Shown piece by piece: positions 40,761 to 49,284 of a stretch of DNA of 64,000 nt. The stretch is from NCBI GenBank assembly GCA_009668205.1, contig WJYM01000015.1, positions 23,074 to 87,073 on the forward strand, written 5' to 3'. Position 1 is the first letter of the stretch; the number at the start of each line of letters is the position of its first letter. The translations under genes and the position numbers were made by a program. Under the pieces are notes generated by a model. The model was not told where the DNA came from. It did no database searches and saw only the letters and a list, made by a program, of their open reading frames with translations. The stretch is from Enterobacteriaceae bacterium RIT691 (GTDB taxonomy: Bacteria; Pseudomonadota; Gammaproteobacteria; Enterobacterales; Enterobacteriaceae).

Positions 40761-43022
40761 ATGACAATCAAGAACCACACCCTCGGATTTCCTCGCGTTG
40801 GCCTACGCCGCGAGTTGAAAAAAGCACAAGAAAGCTACTGGGCGGGTAACGCCACCCGTGAAGAATTGCTGGCCGTTGGCCGCGAGCTGCGTGCTCGTCA
40901 CTGGCAACAGCAGAAAGACGCGGGTGTGGATCTGCTGCCAGTGGGCGACTTCGCCTGGTACGACCATGTTCTGACGACCAGCCTGCTGCTCGGCAACGTG
41001 CCGGCTCGTCATCAGAACAAAGATGGCTCGGTTGATATCGACACCCTGTTCCGCATTGGCCGTGGCCGTGCCCCAACGGGTGAGCCTGCGGCGGCGGCAG
41101 AAATGACCAAATGGTTTAACACCAACTATCACTACATGGTGCCGGAGTTCAGCAAAGGGCAGGAATTTAAGCTGACCTGGACCCAGTTGCTCGACGAAGT
41201 CGACGAAGCGCTGGCGCTGGGCCACAAAGTCAAACCAGTGCTGCTTGGCCCGGTAACCTATCTGTGGCTGGGTAAAGTGAAAGGTGAGCAGTTTGATCGC
41301 CTGAGCCTGCTGAAGGACATCCTGCCGGTTTACCAGCAGGTGCTGGCAGAGCTGGCAAAACGCGGCGTGGAGTGGGTACAAATCGACGAGCCGATTCTGG
41401 TGCTGGAACTGCCGCGCCCATGGCTCGACGCTTTCAAGCCTGCATACGATGCGCTGCAGGGTAAAACCAAACTGCTGCTGACCACCTATTTTGAAGGCGT
41501 CACCCCGAACCTGGACACTATCACTGCGTTGCCGGTTCAGGGCCTGCATGTGGATCTGGTCCACGGCAAAGATGACGTAGCGGAACTGCACCAACGTCTG
41601 CCTGCTGACTGGCTGCTCTCCGCCGGGCTGGTGAACGGACGTAACGTCTGGCGTGCCGATCTGAGCGAGAAATACGCACAAGTTAAAGATATCGTAGGCA
41701 AACGTGAATTGTGGGTAGCGTCTTCATGCTCGCTGCTGCACAGCCCAATCGATCTGAGTGTGGAAACGCGCCTTGATGCCGAAGTGAAGAGCTGGTTTGC
41801 CTTCGCTCTGCAAAAATGCGAAGAGCTGGCGCTGCTGCGCGATGCGCTGAACAGCGGCGATACCAACGCGATCGCAGAATGGAGCGCGCCAATTCAGGCC
41901 CGTCGCCACTCAAGCCGTGTTCACAATGCAGCTGTAGAAAAACGTCTGGCGGCAATCACCGCAAAAGACAGCGAGCGTAATCGTCCGTATGCGGAACGCG
42001 CCGAGGCACAGCGTGCCCGCTTCCAGCTGCCAGCGTGGCCGACCACCACGATTGGCTCGTTCCCACAAACCACCGAAATCCGCGGCCTGCGTCTGGACTT
42101 CAAAAAAGGGGCGCTGGATGCCAACAACTATCGCACCGGGATCGCCGAACACATCAAGCAGGCGATTGTGGAGCAGGAGCGCCTTGGCCTCGACGTGCTG
42201 GTTCACGGCGAAGCTGAGCGTAACGACATGGTGGAATACTTCGGTGAGCACCTCGACGGTTTCGTCTTCACCCAAAACGGCTGGGTGCAGAGTTACGGCT
42301 CCCGCTGCGTGAAGCCGCCAGTAGTGATCGGCGACATCAGCCGCCCGGAAGCGATCACCGTCGAATGGGCGAAATACGCGCAGTCGCTGACCGACAAACC
42401 GGTGAAAGGCATGCTGACAGGCCCGGTGACGATCCTGTGCTGGTCTTTCCCGCGTGAAGACGTGTCCCGCGAAACCATCGCCAAACAGATTGCGCTGGCG
42501 CTGCGTGATGAAGTGGCCGATCTGGAAGCCGCAGGTATCGGCATCATCCAAATTGACGAACCGGCGCTGCGTGAAGGCCTGCCGCTGCGCCAAAGCGACT
42601 GGGAAGCGTATCTGGCCTGGGGCGTGGAAGCTTTCCGCATCAACGCCGCCGTGGCGAAAGATGAAACGCAGATCCACACCCACATGTGTTACTGCGAGTT
42701 CAACGACATCATGGATTCCATCGCCGCACTCGATGCTGACGTGATCACCATTGAAACTTCACGTTCCGACATGGAGCTGCTGGAGTCGTTCGAAGAGTTC
42801 GATTACCCGAACGAAATCGGACCGGGCGTGTACGACATTCACTCCCCGAACGTGCCAAGCGTGGAATGGATTGAAGCCCTGCTGCAAAAGGCCGCGCAGC
42901 GTATTCCGGCAGAGCGTCTGTGGGTGAACCCGGACTGCGGCCTGAAAACCCGCGGCTGGCCAGAAACCCGCGCCGCGCTGGCGAACATGGTGAAGGCCGC
43001 GCAGAATTTGCGTCAGGCTTAA
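40761..43022 (+). CDS. metE: Cobalamin-independent methionine synthase
   Basis: A 753-residue enzyme that transfers a methyl group from 5-methyltetrahydropteroyl-tri-L-glutamate to homocysteine. Two homologous barrels are present. The C-terminal barrel holds the zinc ligands in HTHMCYCEF and [11 protein letters not shown]. The N-terminal block [15 protein letters not shown] binds folate. Divergent metR and the MetJ boxes indicate dual control. Length equals E. coli. Confidence 0.98.
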   Translation: MTIKNHTLGFPRVGLRRELKKAQESYWAGNATREELLAVGRELRARHWQQQKDAGVDLLPVGDFAWYDHVLTTSLLLGNVPARHQNKDGSVDIDTLFRIGRGRAPTGEPAAAAEMTKWFNTNYHYMVPEFSKGQEFKLTWTQLLDEVDEALALGHKVKPVLLGPVTYLWLGKVKGEQFDRLSLLKDILPVYQQVLAELAKRGVEWVQIDEPILVLELPRPWLDAFKPAYDALQGKTKLLLTTYFEGVTPNLDTITALPVQGLHVDLVHGKDDVAELHQRLPADWLLSAGLVNGRNVWRADLSEKYAQVKDIVGKRELWVASSCSLLHSPIDLSVETRLDAEVKSWFAFALQKCEELALLRDALNSGDTNAIAEWSAPIQARRHSSRVHNAAVEKRLAAITAKDSERNRPYAERAEAQRARFQLPAWPTTTIGSFPQTTEIRGLRLDFKKGALDANNYRTGIAEHIKQAIVEQERLGLDVLVHGEAERNDMVEYFGEHLDGFVFTQNGWVQSYGSRCVKPPVVIGDISRPEAITVEWAKYAQSLTDKPVKGMLTGPVTILCWSFPREDVSRETIAKQIALALRDEVADLEAAGIGIIQIDEPALREGLPLRQSDWEAYLAWGVEAFRINAAVAKDETQIHTHMCYCEFNDIMDSIAALDADVITIETSRSDMELLESFEEFDYPNEIGPGVYDIHSPNVPSVEWIEALLQKAAQRIPAERLWVNPDCGLKTRGWPETRAALANMVKAAQNLRQA

Positions 43023-43031
43023 TTAAGTGTC

Positions 43032-43060
43032 AGCCCGGCGGCACTGTGTTGGCCGGGCTT
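43032..43060 (+). terminator. Hairpin after metE
   Basis: AGCCCGGC (43032-43039) pairs with GCCGGGCT (43052-43059) over 12 nt, 9 nt after the metE stop. Only TT follows, so it probably works together with the second palindrome at 43081. Confidence 0.65.
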
Positions 43061-43080
43061 GCAGCGATATGAAACCGTAG

Positions 43081-43115
43081 GCCCGGTAAGGCGTAAGCTT
43101 AACCGGGCATTTTTA
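43081..43115 (+). repeat. REP-like palindrome, left of the toxin-antitoxin module
   Basis: GCCCGGTAAG (43081-43090) and CTTAACCGGGC (43098-43108) form an imperfect stem with one bulge, preceded by GTAG and followed by ATTTTTAG. This is the form of enterobacterial REP units. The T-run lets it also end metE transcription. It reaches the stop codon of the antitoxin gene. Confidence 0.65.
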
Positions 43116-43391
43116 GATTCGCTCCAGTTTAAAACTAACGCCACAGGCGTGAGCGTAACGGAGCAAGGTTTCGTAGCTCATCTTGGTGGCGTTGTTCTCC
43201 ATTCTGGAGATAGTCGGGGGCTTGATCCCCATCCGGGCAGCCACTTGCGCAGAAGTTAAACCTGCCTCAACCCGCCAGCTTTTCAACGTCTGCTGTAAGC
43301 GATCCAATTCTTCTTCGGCGTCCCACGCTTCGCGATAAGCGGGGTCCTGCATGGCTTCATCATGAACCTGCGCGAGCGTTTTATATTTCAT
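43113..43391 (-). CDS. XRE-family antitoxin (HigA-like)
   Basis: A 92-residue DNA-binding protein. The HTH is LTSAQVAARMGIKPPTISRMEN (residues about 45-66), and the N-terminal part is an acidic helical region likely to bind the toxin. It is second in a toxin-first operon, as in HigBA systems, and overlaps the toxin gene by 11 nt. It would neutralise the toxin and repress the operon. Absent from this place in E. coli K-12. Confidence 0.85.
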   Translation of the reverse strand: MKYKTLAQVHDEAMQDPAYREAWDAEEELDRLQQTLKSWRVEAGLTSAQVAARMGIKPPTISRMENNATKMSYETLLRYAHACGVSFKLERI

Positions 43392-43701
43392 TCAGCATTT
43401 CCTTCAGTCTGCGAAGAGCCAGTTCAGTTTCACCTGGTGGGGTTTTCGGCGTCTTTTTGATAAAAATCCGCAGCACAAAAATTCGCTTTCCAGCCTGATA
43501 AATCCACAGCCCGCGAGCGATATCACAGCCTTCAGTTCGGAACTCAAAGAGTCCGCTCCCCAATGGTTTGGTGTTTGGTTCCCGGAGAAGCAGCGGATTA
43601 GCTTCCAGCTTTGACAGTAGCTTAACCACTTTTGCTATCATCGAAACGGGTAAAGCGTTCAACTCCGTTTCGGCTTTATCATGGAAATAGAGGGTGAACA
43701 T
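43381..43701 (-). CDS. RelE/HigB-family toxin (phage Gp49-like)
   Basis: A 106-residue toxin of the RelE superfamily, Gp49/HigB-like group. The hallmark blocks are ELNALPVSMIAKVVKLLSKLE, LREPNTKPLGSGLFEFRTEG, DIARGLWIYQAGKRIFVLRIFIKKT and the terminal helix ETELALRRLKEML. Members cut mRNA on the ribosome; the basic residues of the IKKT segment fit that role. The start is preceded by a palindromic operator. Confidence 0.86.
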   Translation of the reverse strand: MFTLYFHDKAETELNALPVSMIAKVVKLLSKLEANPLLLREPNTKPLGSGLFEFRTEGCDIARGLWIYQAGKRIFVLRIFIKKTPKTPPGETELALRRLKEMLNEI

Positions 43702-43723
43702 GCGATTCTTCCCTGTCTGAATG

Positions 43724-43739
43724 TTAGCCTGAATGCTAA
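43724..43739. promoter_or_regulatory. Palindromic operator of the HigBA-like operon
   Basis: TTAGCCTGAATGCTAA is an inverted repeat (TTAGC-N6-GCTAA). On the minus strand it lies between a possible -35 (TTGCAA) and -10 (TAACAT) spaced 16 bp apart, just upstream of the toxin start. A partial copy, TAGCTAA, lies at 43749-43755. This fits autorepression by the antitoxin. Confidence 0.6.
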
Positions 43740-43860
43740 TTTTTGCAATAGCTAATTTTGTGATGACAGGGACAGTTCAGCAATAATGCTCAGCCATAAA
43801 ACGAGGGATTATTTTGAAAGCTCGAACGTGCTCGCAAAGGGGTAGCAACTCTGAGGCTAC

Positions 43861-43880
43861 GCCCGGCACATTCGCCGGGC
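43861..43880. repeat. REP-like palindrome, right of the toxin-antitoxin module
   Basis: GCCCGGC (43861-43867), loop ACATTC, GCCGGGC (43874-43880), next to GGCTAC. It resembles the unit at 43081 and sits 14 nt after the ysgA stop, so it may also end ysgA transcription on the minus strand. I see no further gene in 43702-43894. Confidence 0.6.
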
Positions 43881-43894
43881 GGCCTGTCAAAATC

Positions 43895-44701
43895 TTATCC
43901 TTTCTTCCCGCCGTACTGCTTAAACCACACCAGCATCCGTTCCCAGCCGTCTTTGGCGGATTCTTCGTGGTAGCTTGGGCGATAATCTGCATTGAAAGCG
44001 TGTCCGGCGTCCGGATAAACGACAATCTCCGCTTTAGCATTCGCGGCGCGCAGGGCCTGACGCATGGTCTCCACGCTCTCCTGCGAAATTCCCGTATCCT
44101 GTCCACCGTATAAGCCTAACACCGGCGCGGTGAGATCGACTGCCACATCCACCGGATGTTTAGGTGAGTTCAGCGATTTATCACCCACCAGTTTGCCATA
44201 CCAGGCAACCGCGGCTTTCAGCTGCGGATTGTGTGCTGCATACAGCCAGGCAATACGTCCTCCCCAGCAGAAGCCGGTGATCAGCAAACGGCTGGCATCG
44301 CCACCGTTGCGTGAGGCCCAACTGGCGACGTGATCGAGATCGGCCAGCACCTGTGCATCCGGCACTTTCGACACCAGGCCACTGAACAGCGTCGGAATAT
44401 CGGCGTAATCATTCGGATCGCCCTGGCGGAAGTAAAGCTCCGGCGCAATCGCCAGATAGCCATCCTTCGCCAGGCGACGGCAGACGTCACGAATGTGCTC
44501 GTGCACGCCAAAAATCTCTTGTACCACAATCACCACCGGCAGTGGGCCATCGCTGTTTTGCGGGCGAGCGTGATACGCGGGCATATTTTCGCCCTGCGTG
44601 GGGATTGAGGTTTCTCCCGCGGTAACAGCGTCATCTGACGTGTGGATACTTGTTGAAGCGTGAGGGGCAGCAGCAGGTGCAAAGCCAGTTTTTTCAGTCA
44701 T
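43895..44701 (-). CDS. ysgA: Dienelactone hydrolase family protein YsgA
   Basis: A 268-residue alpha/beta hydrolase. The cysteine nucleophile elbow is TGFCWGGRIAW; the conserved acid and His lie in LYGGQDTGIS and DAGHAFNADYRPSYH. The N-terminal 30 residues are low in order. E. coli YsgA is thought to be a carboxymethylenebutenolidase by similarity, but its natural substrate is not known. Divergent from udp. Confidence 0.9.
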   Translation of the reverse strand: MTEKTGFAPAAAPHASTSIHTSDDAVTAGETSIPTQGENMPAYHARPQNSDGPLPVVIVVQEIFGVHEHIRDVCRRLAKDGYLAIAPELYFRQGDPNDYADIPTLFSGLVSKVPDAQVLADLDHVASWASRNGGDASRLLITGFCWGGRIAWLYAAHNPQLKAAVAWYGKLVGDKSLNSPKHPVDVAVDLTAPVLGLYGGQDTGISQESVETMRQALRAANAKAEIVVYPDAGHAFNADYRPSYHEESAKDGWERMLVWFKQYGGKKG

Positions 44702-44809
44702 GGCATTCTCCGTACCAATTAGCGCAAAGGTAACTATAGTTCGCAGGTTAGCAATTCACAGTGCCAGAAAACGGCTATCTTATGTGCAGCGGTTATCGTT
44801 ACCGCCTGT

Positions 44810-44883
44810 TAATGTGATGTAAATCACCTTTTATAAGAAATTCAATGCAAACATTTTCAATCTAAGTGATGGCTATCACTAAA
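44810..44883 (+). promoter_or_regulatory. Two CRP sites flanking a likely CytR operator, udp promoter
   Basis: TGTGA-N6-TCACC (44813-44828) and AGTGA-N6-TCACT (44865-44880) are CRP sites centred 52 bp apart. Between them CAATGCAAACATT (from 44843) resembles CytR half-sites. This is the known architecture of E. coli udp: activation by cAMP-CRP, repression by CytR in complex with CRP, and induction by cytidine. Confidence 0.82.
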
Positions 44884-44953
44884 AAAGACCCAAAGCTTCG
44901 GTAGAGTACGTTTTTGCTTCTGCTGACAACCCGATCCAGAGAGGAGTTTTTTT

Positions 44954-45715
44954 ATGTCTAAGTCTGATGTTTTTCATCTCGGCCTCGTTAAGAGCGATTT
45001 ACAAGGGGCTACGCTCGCGATCGTCCCGGGCGATCCTGAGCGTGTGGAAAAGATCGCCGCGCTGATGGACAAGCCGGTCAAGCTGGCATCACATCGTGAA
45101 TTCACCTCCTGGCGTGCAGAGCTGGATGGCAAACCGGTTATCGTTTGCTCAACCGGCATCGGCGGCCCGTCCACTTCTATCGCAGTAGAAGAACTGGCGC
45201 AGCTCGGCATCCGCACTTTCCTGCGTGTCGGCACGACTGGCGCTATTCAGCCAAACATTAATGTGGGTGACGTGCTGGTCACCACCGCCTCCGTGCGTCT
45301 TGATGGCGCAAGCCTGCATTTCGCGCCGATGGAATACCCGGCCGTTGCTGATTTCGCCTGTACCACGGCGCTGGTTGAAGCGGCCAAAGCCGTTGGCGCA
45401 ACCACTCACATCGGCGTCACCGCGTCTTCTGATACCTTCTATCCGGGTCAGGAACGTTACGACACCTTCTCTGGCCGTGTGGTTAATCGCTACAAAGGCT
45501 CCATGGAAGAGTGGCAGTCAATGGGTGTGATGAACTACGAGATGGAATCCGCAACGCTGCTGACCATGTGTTCCAGCCAGGGTCTGTGTGCCGGTATGGT
45601 TGCAGGCGTGATCGTGAACCGTACTCAGCAAGAAATTCCGAATGCGGAAACCATGAAGAAGACGGAAAGCCACGCGGTGAAAATCGTAGTGGAAGCGGCG
45701 CGTCGCCTGCTGTAG
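44954..45715 (+). CDS. udp: Uridine phosphorylase
   Basis: A 253-residue hexameric nucleoside phosphorylase that splits uridine with phosphate to uracil and ribose-1-phosphate. Landmarks are [13 protein letters not shown] (phosphate binding), [27 protein letters not shown] and [13 protein letters not shown] with the ribose-binding Glu-Met-Glu. GAGGAG precedes the ATG. Length equals E. coli. Confidence 0.98.
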   Translation: MSKSDVFHLGLVKSDLQGATLAIVPGDPERVEKIAALMDKPVKLASHREFTSWRAELDGKPVIVCSTGIGGPSTSIAVEELAQLGIRTFLRVGTTGAIQPNINVGDVLVTTASVRLDGASLHFAPMEYPAVADFACTTALVEAAKAVGATTHIGVTASSDTFYPGQERYDTFSGRVVNRYKGSMEEWQSMGVMNYEMESATLLTMCSSQGLCAGMVAGVIVNRTQQEIPNAETMKKTESHAVKIVVEAARRLL

Positions 45716-45740
45716 TTCCTCTCTTTTCATTTCCTCGAGA

Positions 45741-45765
45741 AGCCTCGCAATGTGCGGGGCTTTTT
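45741..45765 (+). terminator. Terminator of udp
   Basis: AGCCTCGC (45741-45748), loop AATGT, GCGGGGCT (45754-45761) with one T-G pair, then TTTT. It is 25 nt after the udp stop. Confidence 0.88.
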
Positions 45766-45821
45766 GCGTTTCTGCACCCTTGCGTAGCCAAAGAATTCAG
45801 CATTAACCTGTTTGCTAAATA

Positions 45822-45834
45822 AACCTTTTAGGTT
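45822..45834. promoter_or_regulatory. MqsA palindrome
   Basis: AACCTTTTAGGTT is a perfect palindrome and the known operator of E. coli mqsRA (AACCT-N3-AGGTT). It lies 7 nt before the mqsR remnant start. A further AACCT half-site is at 45805-45809. The operator survives although the toxin gene does not. Confidence 0.85.
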
Positions 45835-45841
45835 AATACTG

Positions 45842-45891
45842 ATGGAAAAAGGAACGCCCCATACACGGCTGCAGATTATAAGGAACGCTGA
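45842..45891 (+). pseudogene. mqsR: Deletion remnant of the mqsR toxin gene
   Basis: ATGGAAAAAGGAACGCCCCA and the next bases encode MEKGTPHTRL, the N-terminus of MqsR (E. coli MEKRTPHTRL). In another frame AAG GAA CGC TGA (45880-45891) gives a C-terminal KER-stop one base before the mqsA ATG, the normal mqsR/mqsA spacing. Only 50 nt remain of a gene of about 297 nt, so about 247 nt has been lost from the middle. The two ends are out of frame with each other; the 5' end instead reads in frame into mqsA. Confidence 0.8.
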
Positions 45892-45892
45892 T

Positions 45893-46294
45893 ATGAAATG
45901 TCCGGTTTGTGGTGGCGCGGAACTGAAACACGAAACCCGTGATGTTGTTCGCGAGTACAAAGACCAGAAAACCACGATTTATGGTCTGACGGGCGACTTC
46001 TGCGATGCCTGCGGAGAAATTCTTCTTACCAGCGAACAGGGGGACAAGTACGCCCGCCATTTGCGTTCTTTTAAGAAGCTGGTTAACAGCAATGAAGTCG
46101 ATCCCACTTTCATCGCTTCTGTCCGAAAGAAGCTGAATCTTGATCAGCGAGAAGCGGCAGAAATTTTTGGTGGGGGGGTGAATGCGTTTAGCCGTTATGA
46201 AACGGGAAAGGTGGCTCCGCCTCGTCCTCTGGTGTTGTTGTTTAAAGTCATCGATAAACATCCTGAGCTTTTTGAAGAGCTAAAACGTGCCTGA
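45893..46294 (+). CDS. mqsA: Orphan antitoxin/regulator MqsA
   Basis: A 133-residue MqsA homologue. The N-terminal zinc domain has ligands C3, C6, C37 and C40; the C-terminal XRE HTH contains LDQREAAEIFGGGVNAFSRYE and DKHPELFEELK. In E. coli MqsA neutralises the mRNA interferase MqsR and represses its own and other promoters. Here the toxin gene is reduced to a scar, so this protein can act only as a DNA-binding regulator or on a toxin made elsewhere. An in-frame start at 45842 would add 17 residues from the mqsR remnant. Confidence 0.88.
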   Translation: MKCPVCGGAELKHETRDVVREYKDQKTTIYGLTGDFCDACGEILLTSEQGDKYARHLRSFKKLVNSNEVDPTFIASVRKKLNLDQREAAEIFGGGVNAFSRYETGKVAPPRPLVLLFKVIDKHPELFEELKRA

Positions 46295-46392
46295 TGTTTT
46301 GCGCACTCCCTCGCAGGAAAGACCTTTCCAACTGGACGTTTATACAGCACAATTCTATGTTGTGCCGATAAGTTGTTGATGCAGGGGGAGCG

Positions 46393-47844
46393 GTGGACAT
46401 TTCAATTATCTTAAGCGCAGCGGTGGCGCTGATCGTCGGTGGCGTGTTTGGCTGGCTGGCGACGAAATCGCATGCAGACAGGCTGCGGGCAGATTTTCTC
46501 GAAGACCGACACGATCTGGAAATCGAGCTGAGCGCAGCGAAGCAACAGCGGGCACAGCAGGATCACTGGCGCGATGAGTGCGAGCTGCTGAACAACGAGC
46601 TGCGCAGTCTTCGCAGTATCAACGCCTCGCTCGAAGCCGATCTGCGTGAAGTCACGACCCGTCTGGAAGCGACCCAACTGCACGCAGAAGATAAAATTCG
46701 TCAGATGGTGAACAGCGAGCAGCGTCTTAGCGAACAGTTTGAAAACCTGGCTAACCGTATTTTTGAGCACAGCAATCGTCGCGTGGATGAACAGAATCGC
46801 CAGAGCCTGCATGGCCTGCTGACGCCGCTGCGCGAACAGCTCGATGGTTTTCGTCGCCAGGTGCAGGACAGCTTTGGCAAAGAGGCACAGGAACGCCATA
46901 CCCTGGCCCATGAAATCCGCAATCTCCAGCAGCTGAATGCGCAGATGACGCTGGAGGCGGTCAATCTGACCAAAGCCCTGAAAGGGGATAACAAAACGCA
47001 AGGTAACTGGGGTGAAGTGGTATTGACCCGCGTGCTGGAAGCGTCTGGCCTGCGGGAAGGTTATGAGTACCAGACGCAGGTCAGCATTGAAACTGAAGCC
47101 CGTGCCCGCATGCAGCCGGACGTCATTGTCCGCCTGCCGCAGGGTAAAGATGTCGTAATCGACGCCAAAATGACGCTGGTGGCCTATGAACGCTACTTTA
47201 ACGCGGAAGACGACGACATTCGCGAGGCCGCTCTGCAGGAGCACATTCTCTCCGTACGTAACCATATTCGTCTGCTCGGACGTAAAGACTACCAGCAGCT
47301 TCCTGGCCTGCGTTCCCTCGACTACGTACTGATGTTTATTCCCGTTGAGCCTGCTTTCCTGCTCGCCATTGACAGGCAGCCGGAGCTCATCACCGAAGCG
47401 TTGAAAAACAACATTATGTTGGTTAGCCCGACCACATTGCTGGTGGCGCTGCGTACCATTGCTAATCTCTGGCGCTATGAGCATCAGAGTCGTAACGCTC
47501 AACAAATTGCCGATCGTGCCAGCCGCCTCTATGACAAAATGCGCCTGTTTGTGGACGATATGTCAGCCATCGGTCAGGGGCTGGATAAAGCACAGGATAA
47601 CTATCGCCAGGCGATGAAAAAGCTGGCTTCCGGGCGCGGTAATCTGCTGGCGCAGGCCGAATCGTTCCGCGGGCTGGGCGTGGAAGTGAAACGAGAGATT
47701 AATCCGGAACTGGCAGAACAGGCCACGGCAGATGACGCGGAATATGGCATTGAGCAAAGCCCCTTCCGGGGTGAAGACGACGGTTTTTCCCCGCCGGATG
47801 ATCAACTTGCGGACGAGCGTTTACGCGAATCCCGACGCGGTTGA
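46393..47844 (+). CDS. rmuC: DNA recombination protein RmuC
   Basis: A 483-residue protein with an N-terminal membrane helix (IILSAAVALIVGGVFGWLA), a long coiled coil (about residues 28-170) and a PD-(D/E)XK-like nuclease domain containing GNWGEVVLTRVLE and QPDVIVRLPQGKDVVIDAKM. In E. coli its loss raises short-repeat inversion. The start is GTG 46393. The acidic C-terminal tail is variable. Confidence 0.94.
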   Translation: MDISIILSAAVALIVGGVFGWLATKSHADRLRADFLEDRHDLEIELSAAKQQRAQQDHWRDECELLNNELRSLRSINASLEADLREVTTRLEATQLHAEDKIRQMVNSEQRLSEQFENLANRIFEHSNRRVDEQNRQSLHGLLTPLREQLDGFRRQVQDSFGKEAQERHTLAHEIRNLQQLNAQMTLEAVNLTKALKGDNKTQGNWGEVVLTRVLEASGLREGYEYQTQVSIETEARARMQPDVIVRLPQGKDVVIDAKMTLVAYERYFNAEDDDIREAALQEHILSVRNHIRLLGRKDYQQLPGLRSLDYVLMFIPVEPAFLLAIDRQPELITEALKNNIMLVSPTTLLVALRTIANLWRYEHQSRNAQQIADRASRLYDKMRLFVDDMSAIGQGLDKAQDNYRQAMKKLASGRGNLLAQAESFRGLGVEVKREINPELAEQATADDAEYGIEQSPFRGEDDGFSPPDDQLADERLRESRRG

Positions 47845-47911
47845 GGCATAGGGGAAACGCGCTCAATCTGTTACACTCCGGGGATTATTTTTTTCAAAGG
47901 CAGGCATTGAG

Positions 47912-48667
47912 ATGGTCGATCAATCGCAAGAAACAACGCACTTTGGCTTTCAGACTGTAGCCAAATCGCAGAAAGAGGACATGGTGGCACATGTATTCCA
48001 TTCTGTTGCCGCTAAATATGATGTGATGAACGATTTGATGTCGTTCGGCATCCATCGTTTATGGAAGCGTTTCACCATCGATTGCAGCGGCGTGCGCCGT
48101 GGGCAGAAAGTGTTGGATCTGGCGGGCGGTACCGGTGACCTGACGGCAAAATTCTCCCGTCTGGTGGGCGAAACCGGCAGCGTTGTGCTGGCGGATATCA
48201 ATGCCTCGATGCTCAAGATGGGCCGCGAAAAACTGCGTAACATTGGCATCATTGGCAACGTGGAATACGTTCAGGCCAATGCCGAAGCGTTGCCATTCCC
48301 GGACAACACCTTTGACTGCATCACCATCTCATTCGGCTTGCGTAACGTGACCGATAAAGACAAAGCGCTGCGTTCGATGTATCGCGTGCTGAAGCCGGGC
48401 GGACGCCTGCTGGTGCTGGAGTTCTCCAAGCCGATTATCGATCCCCTGAGCAAGGCCTACGACGCGTACTCATTCCATGTATTGCCAAAAGTCGGCGAAC
48501 TGGTCGCGAACGATGGCGAAAGCTATCGCTATCTGGCGGAATCTATCCGTATGCACCCGGATCAGGAGACGCTGAAAGCGATGATGCAGGACGCCGGGTT
48601 TGAAAATACCGAATACTACAATCTGACGGCAGGCATTGTGGCACTGCATCGCGGCTATAAGTTCTGA
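47912..48667 (+). CDS. ubiE: Ubiquinone/menaquinone methyltransferase UbiE
   Basis: A 251-residue class I SAM-dependent C-methyltransferase acting in both ubiquinone and menaquinone synthesis. The SAM site is [12 protein letters not shown], followed by [13 protein letters not shown] and the family signature [15 protein letters not shown]. First of the ubiE-ubiJ-ubiB unit. Length equals E. coli. Confidence 0.97.
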   Translation: MVDQSQETTHFGFQTVAKSQKEDMVAHVFHSVAAKYDVMNDLMSFGIHRLWKRFTIDCSGVRRGQKVLDLAGGTGDLTAKFSRLVGETGSVVLADINASMLKMGREKLRNIGIIGNVEYVQANAEALPFPDNTFDCITISFGLRNVTDKDKALRSMYRVLKPGGRLLVLEFSKPIIDPLSKAYDAYSFHVLPKVGELVANDGESYRYLAESIRMHPDQETLKAMMQDAGFENTEYYNLTAGIVALHRGYKF

Positions 48668-48678
48668 GAGGACAAACC

Positions 48679-49284
48679 ATGCCTTTTCAACCCTTAGTCA
48701 CTGCGGGCATCGAAAGCGTTCTGAATACGTTCCTGTGGCGCGATCGGGCGCTGAAGCCCGCTCGTCAGCGCTTGCTGGGGAAAGTGCTGCGTGTCGACCT
48801 TAACGAATTTTCTTCGCCGCTGGTGCTGGTATTCAGTGAACGTCAGATTGATGTGCTGGGGGCCTGGGAAGGCGAGGCTGACTGTACGGTGATCACCCGT
48901 GTGGGCGTGCTGCCGCAACTGCGTAATCGTCAACAGCTCACTTCGCTGATTCGCTCCGGCGATCTGGAAGTGCAGGGTGATTTGCAGGTGGTGCAGAATT
49001 TTGTCGCGCTGGCCGATCTGGCGGAGTTCGATCCGGCGGAGCTATTGGCACCTTATACCGGCGATGTTGCTGCCGAAGGTGTCAGTAAAGTGCTGCGGGG
49101 CGGAGCCGCGTTTTTGACGCGAGGTTTTCAGCGTCAGCAGCGCTACGTTGCAGAAGCGATCACCGAAGAGTGGCGTATGGCACCAGGTTCGCTGGAAGTG
49201 GCCTGGTTTGCTGAAGAGAGCGCTGCGGTGGCGCGTGCAGTTGATGCATTAGAAAAACGGCTGGAAAAACTGGAGGCGAAATGA
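48679..49284 (+). CDS. ubiJ: Ubiquinone synthesis accessory factor UbiJ
   Basis: A 201-residue SCP2-domain protein. It pairs with UbiK and organises the soluble Ubi complex that carries hydrophobic intermediates. The SCP2-like region covers residues about 15-115 and the C-terminus ([15 protein letters not shown]) is a coiled coil. In E. coli the 3' part of this locus also encodes the small RNA EsrE; I cannot confirm that here. The stop overlaps ubiB by ATGA. Confidence 0.95.
   Translation: MPFQPLVTAGIESVLNTFLWRDRALKPARQRLLGKVLRVDLNEFSSPLVLVFSERQIDVLGAWEGEADCTVITRVGVLPQLRNRQQLTSLIRSGDLEVQGDLQVVQNFVALADLAEFDPAELLAPYTGDVAAEGVSKVLRGGAAFLTRGFQRQQRYVAEAITEEWRMAPGSLEVAWFAEESAAVARAVDALEKRLEKLEAK

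Noticed and set aside
43777..44106. 109-codon minus-strand frame at the ysgA 3' end
   Set aside because: It overlaps ysgA in another frame and crosses the REP-like palindrome; ysgA itself is well supported.
48679..49284. EsrE small RNA within ubiJ
   Set aside because: Known in E. coli, but I could not identify its boundaries or a promoter or terminator from these bases.
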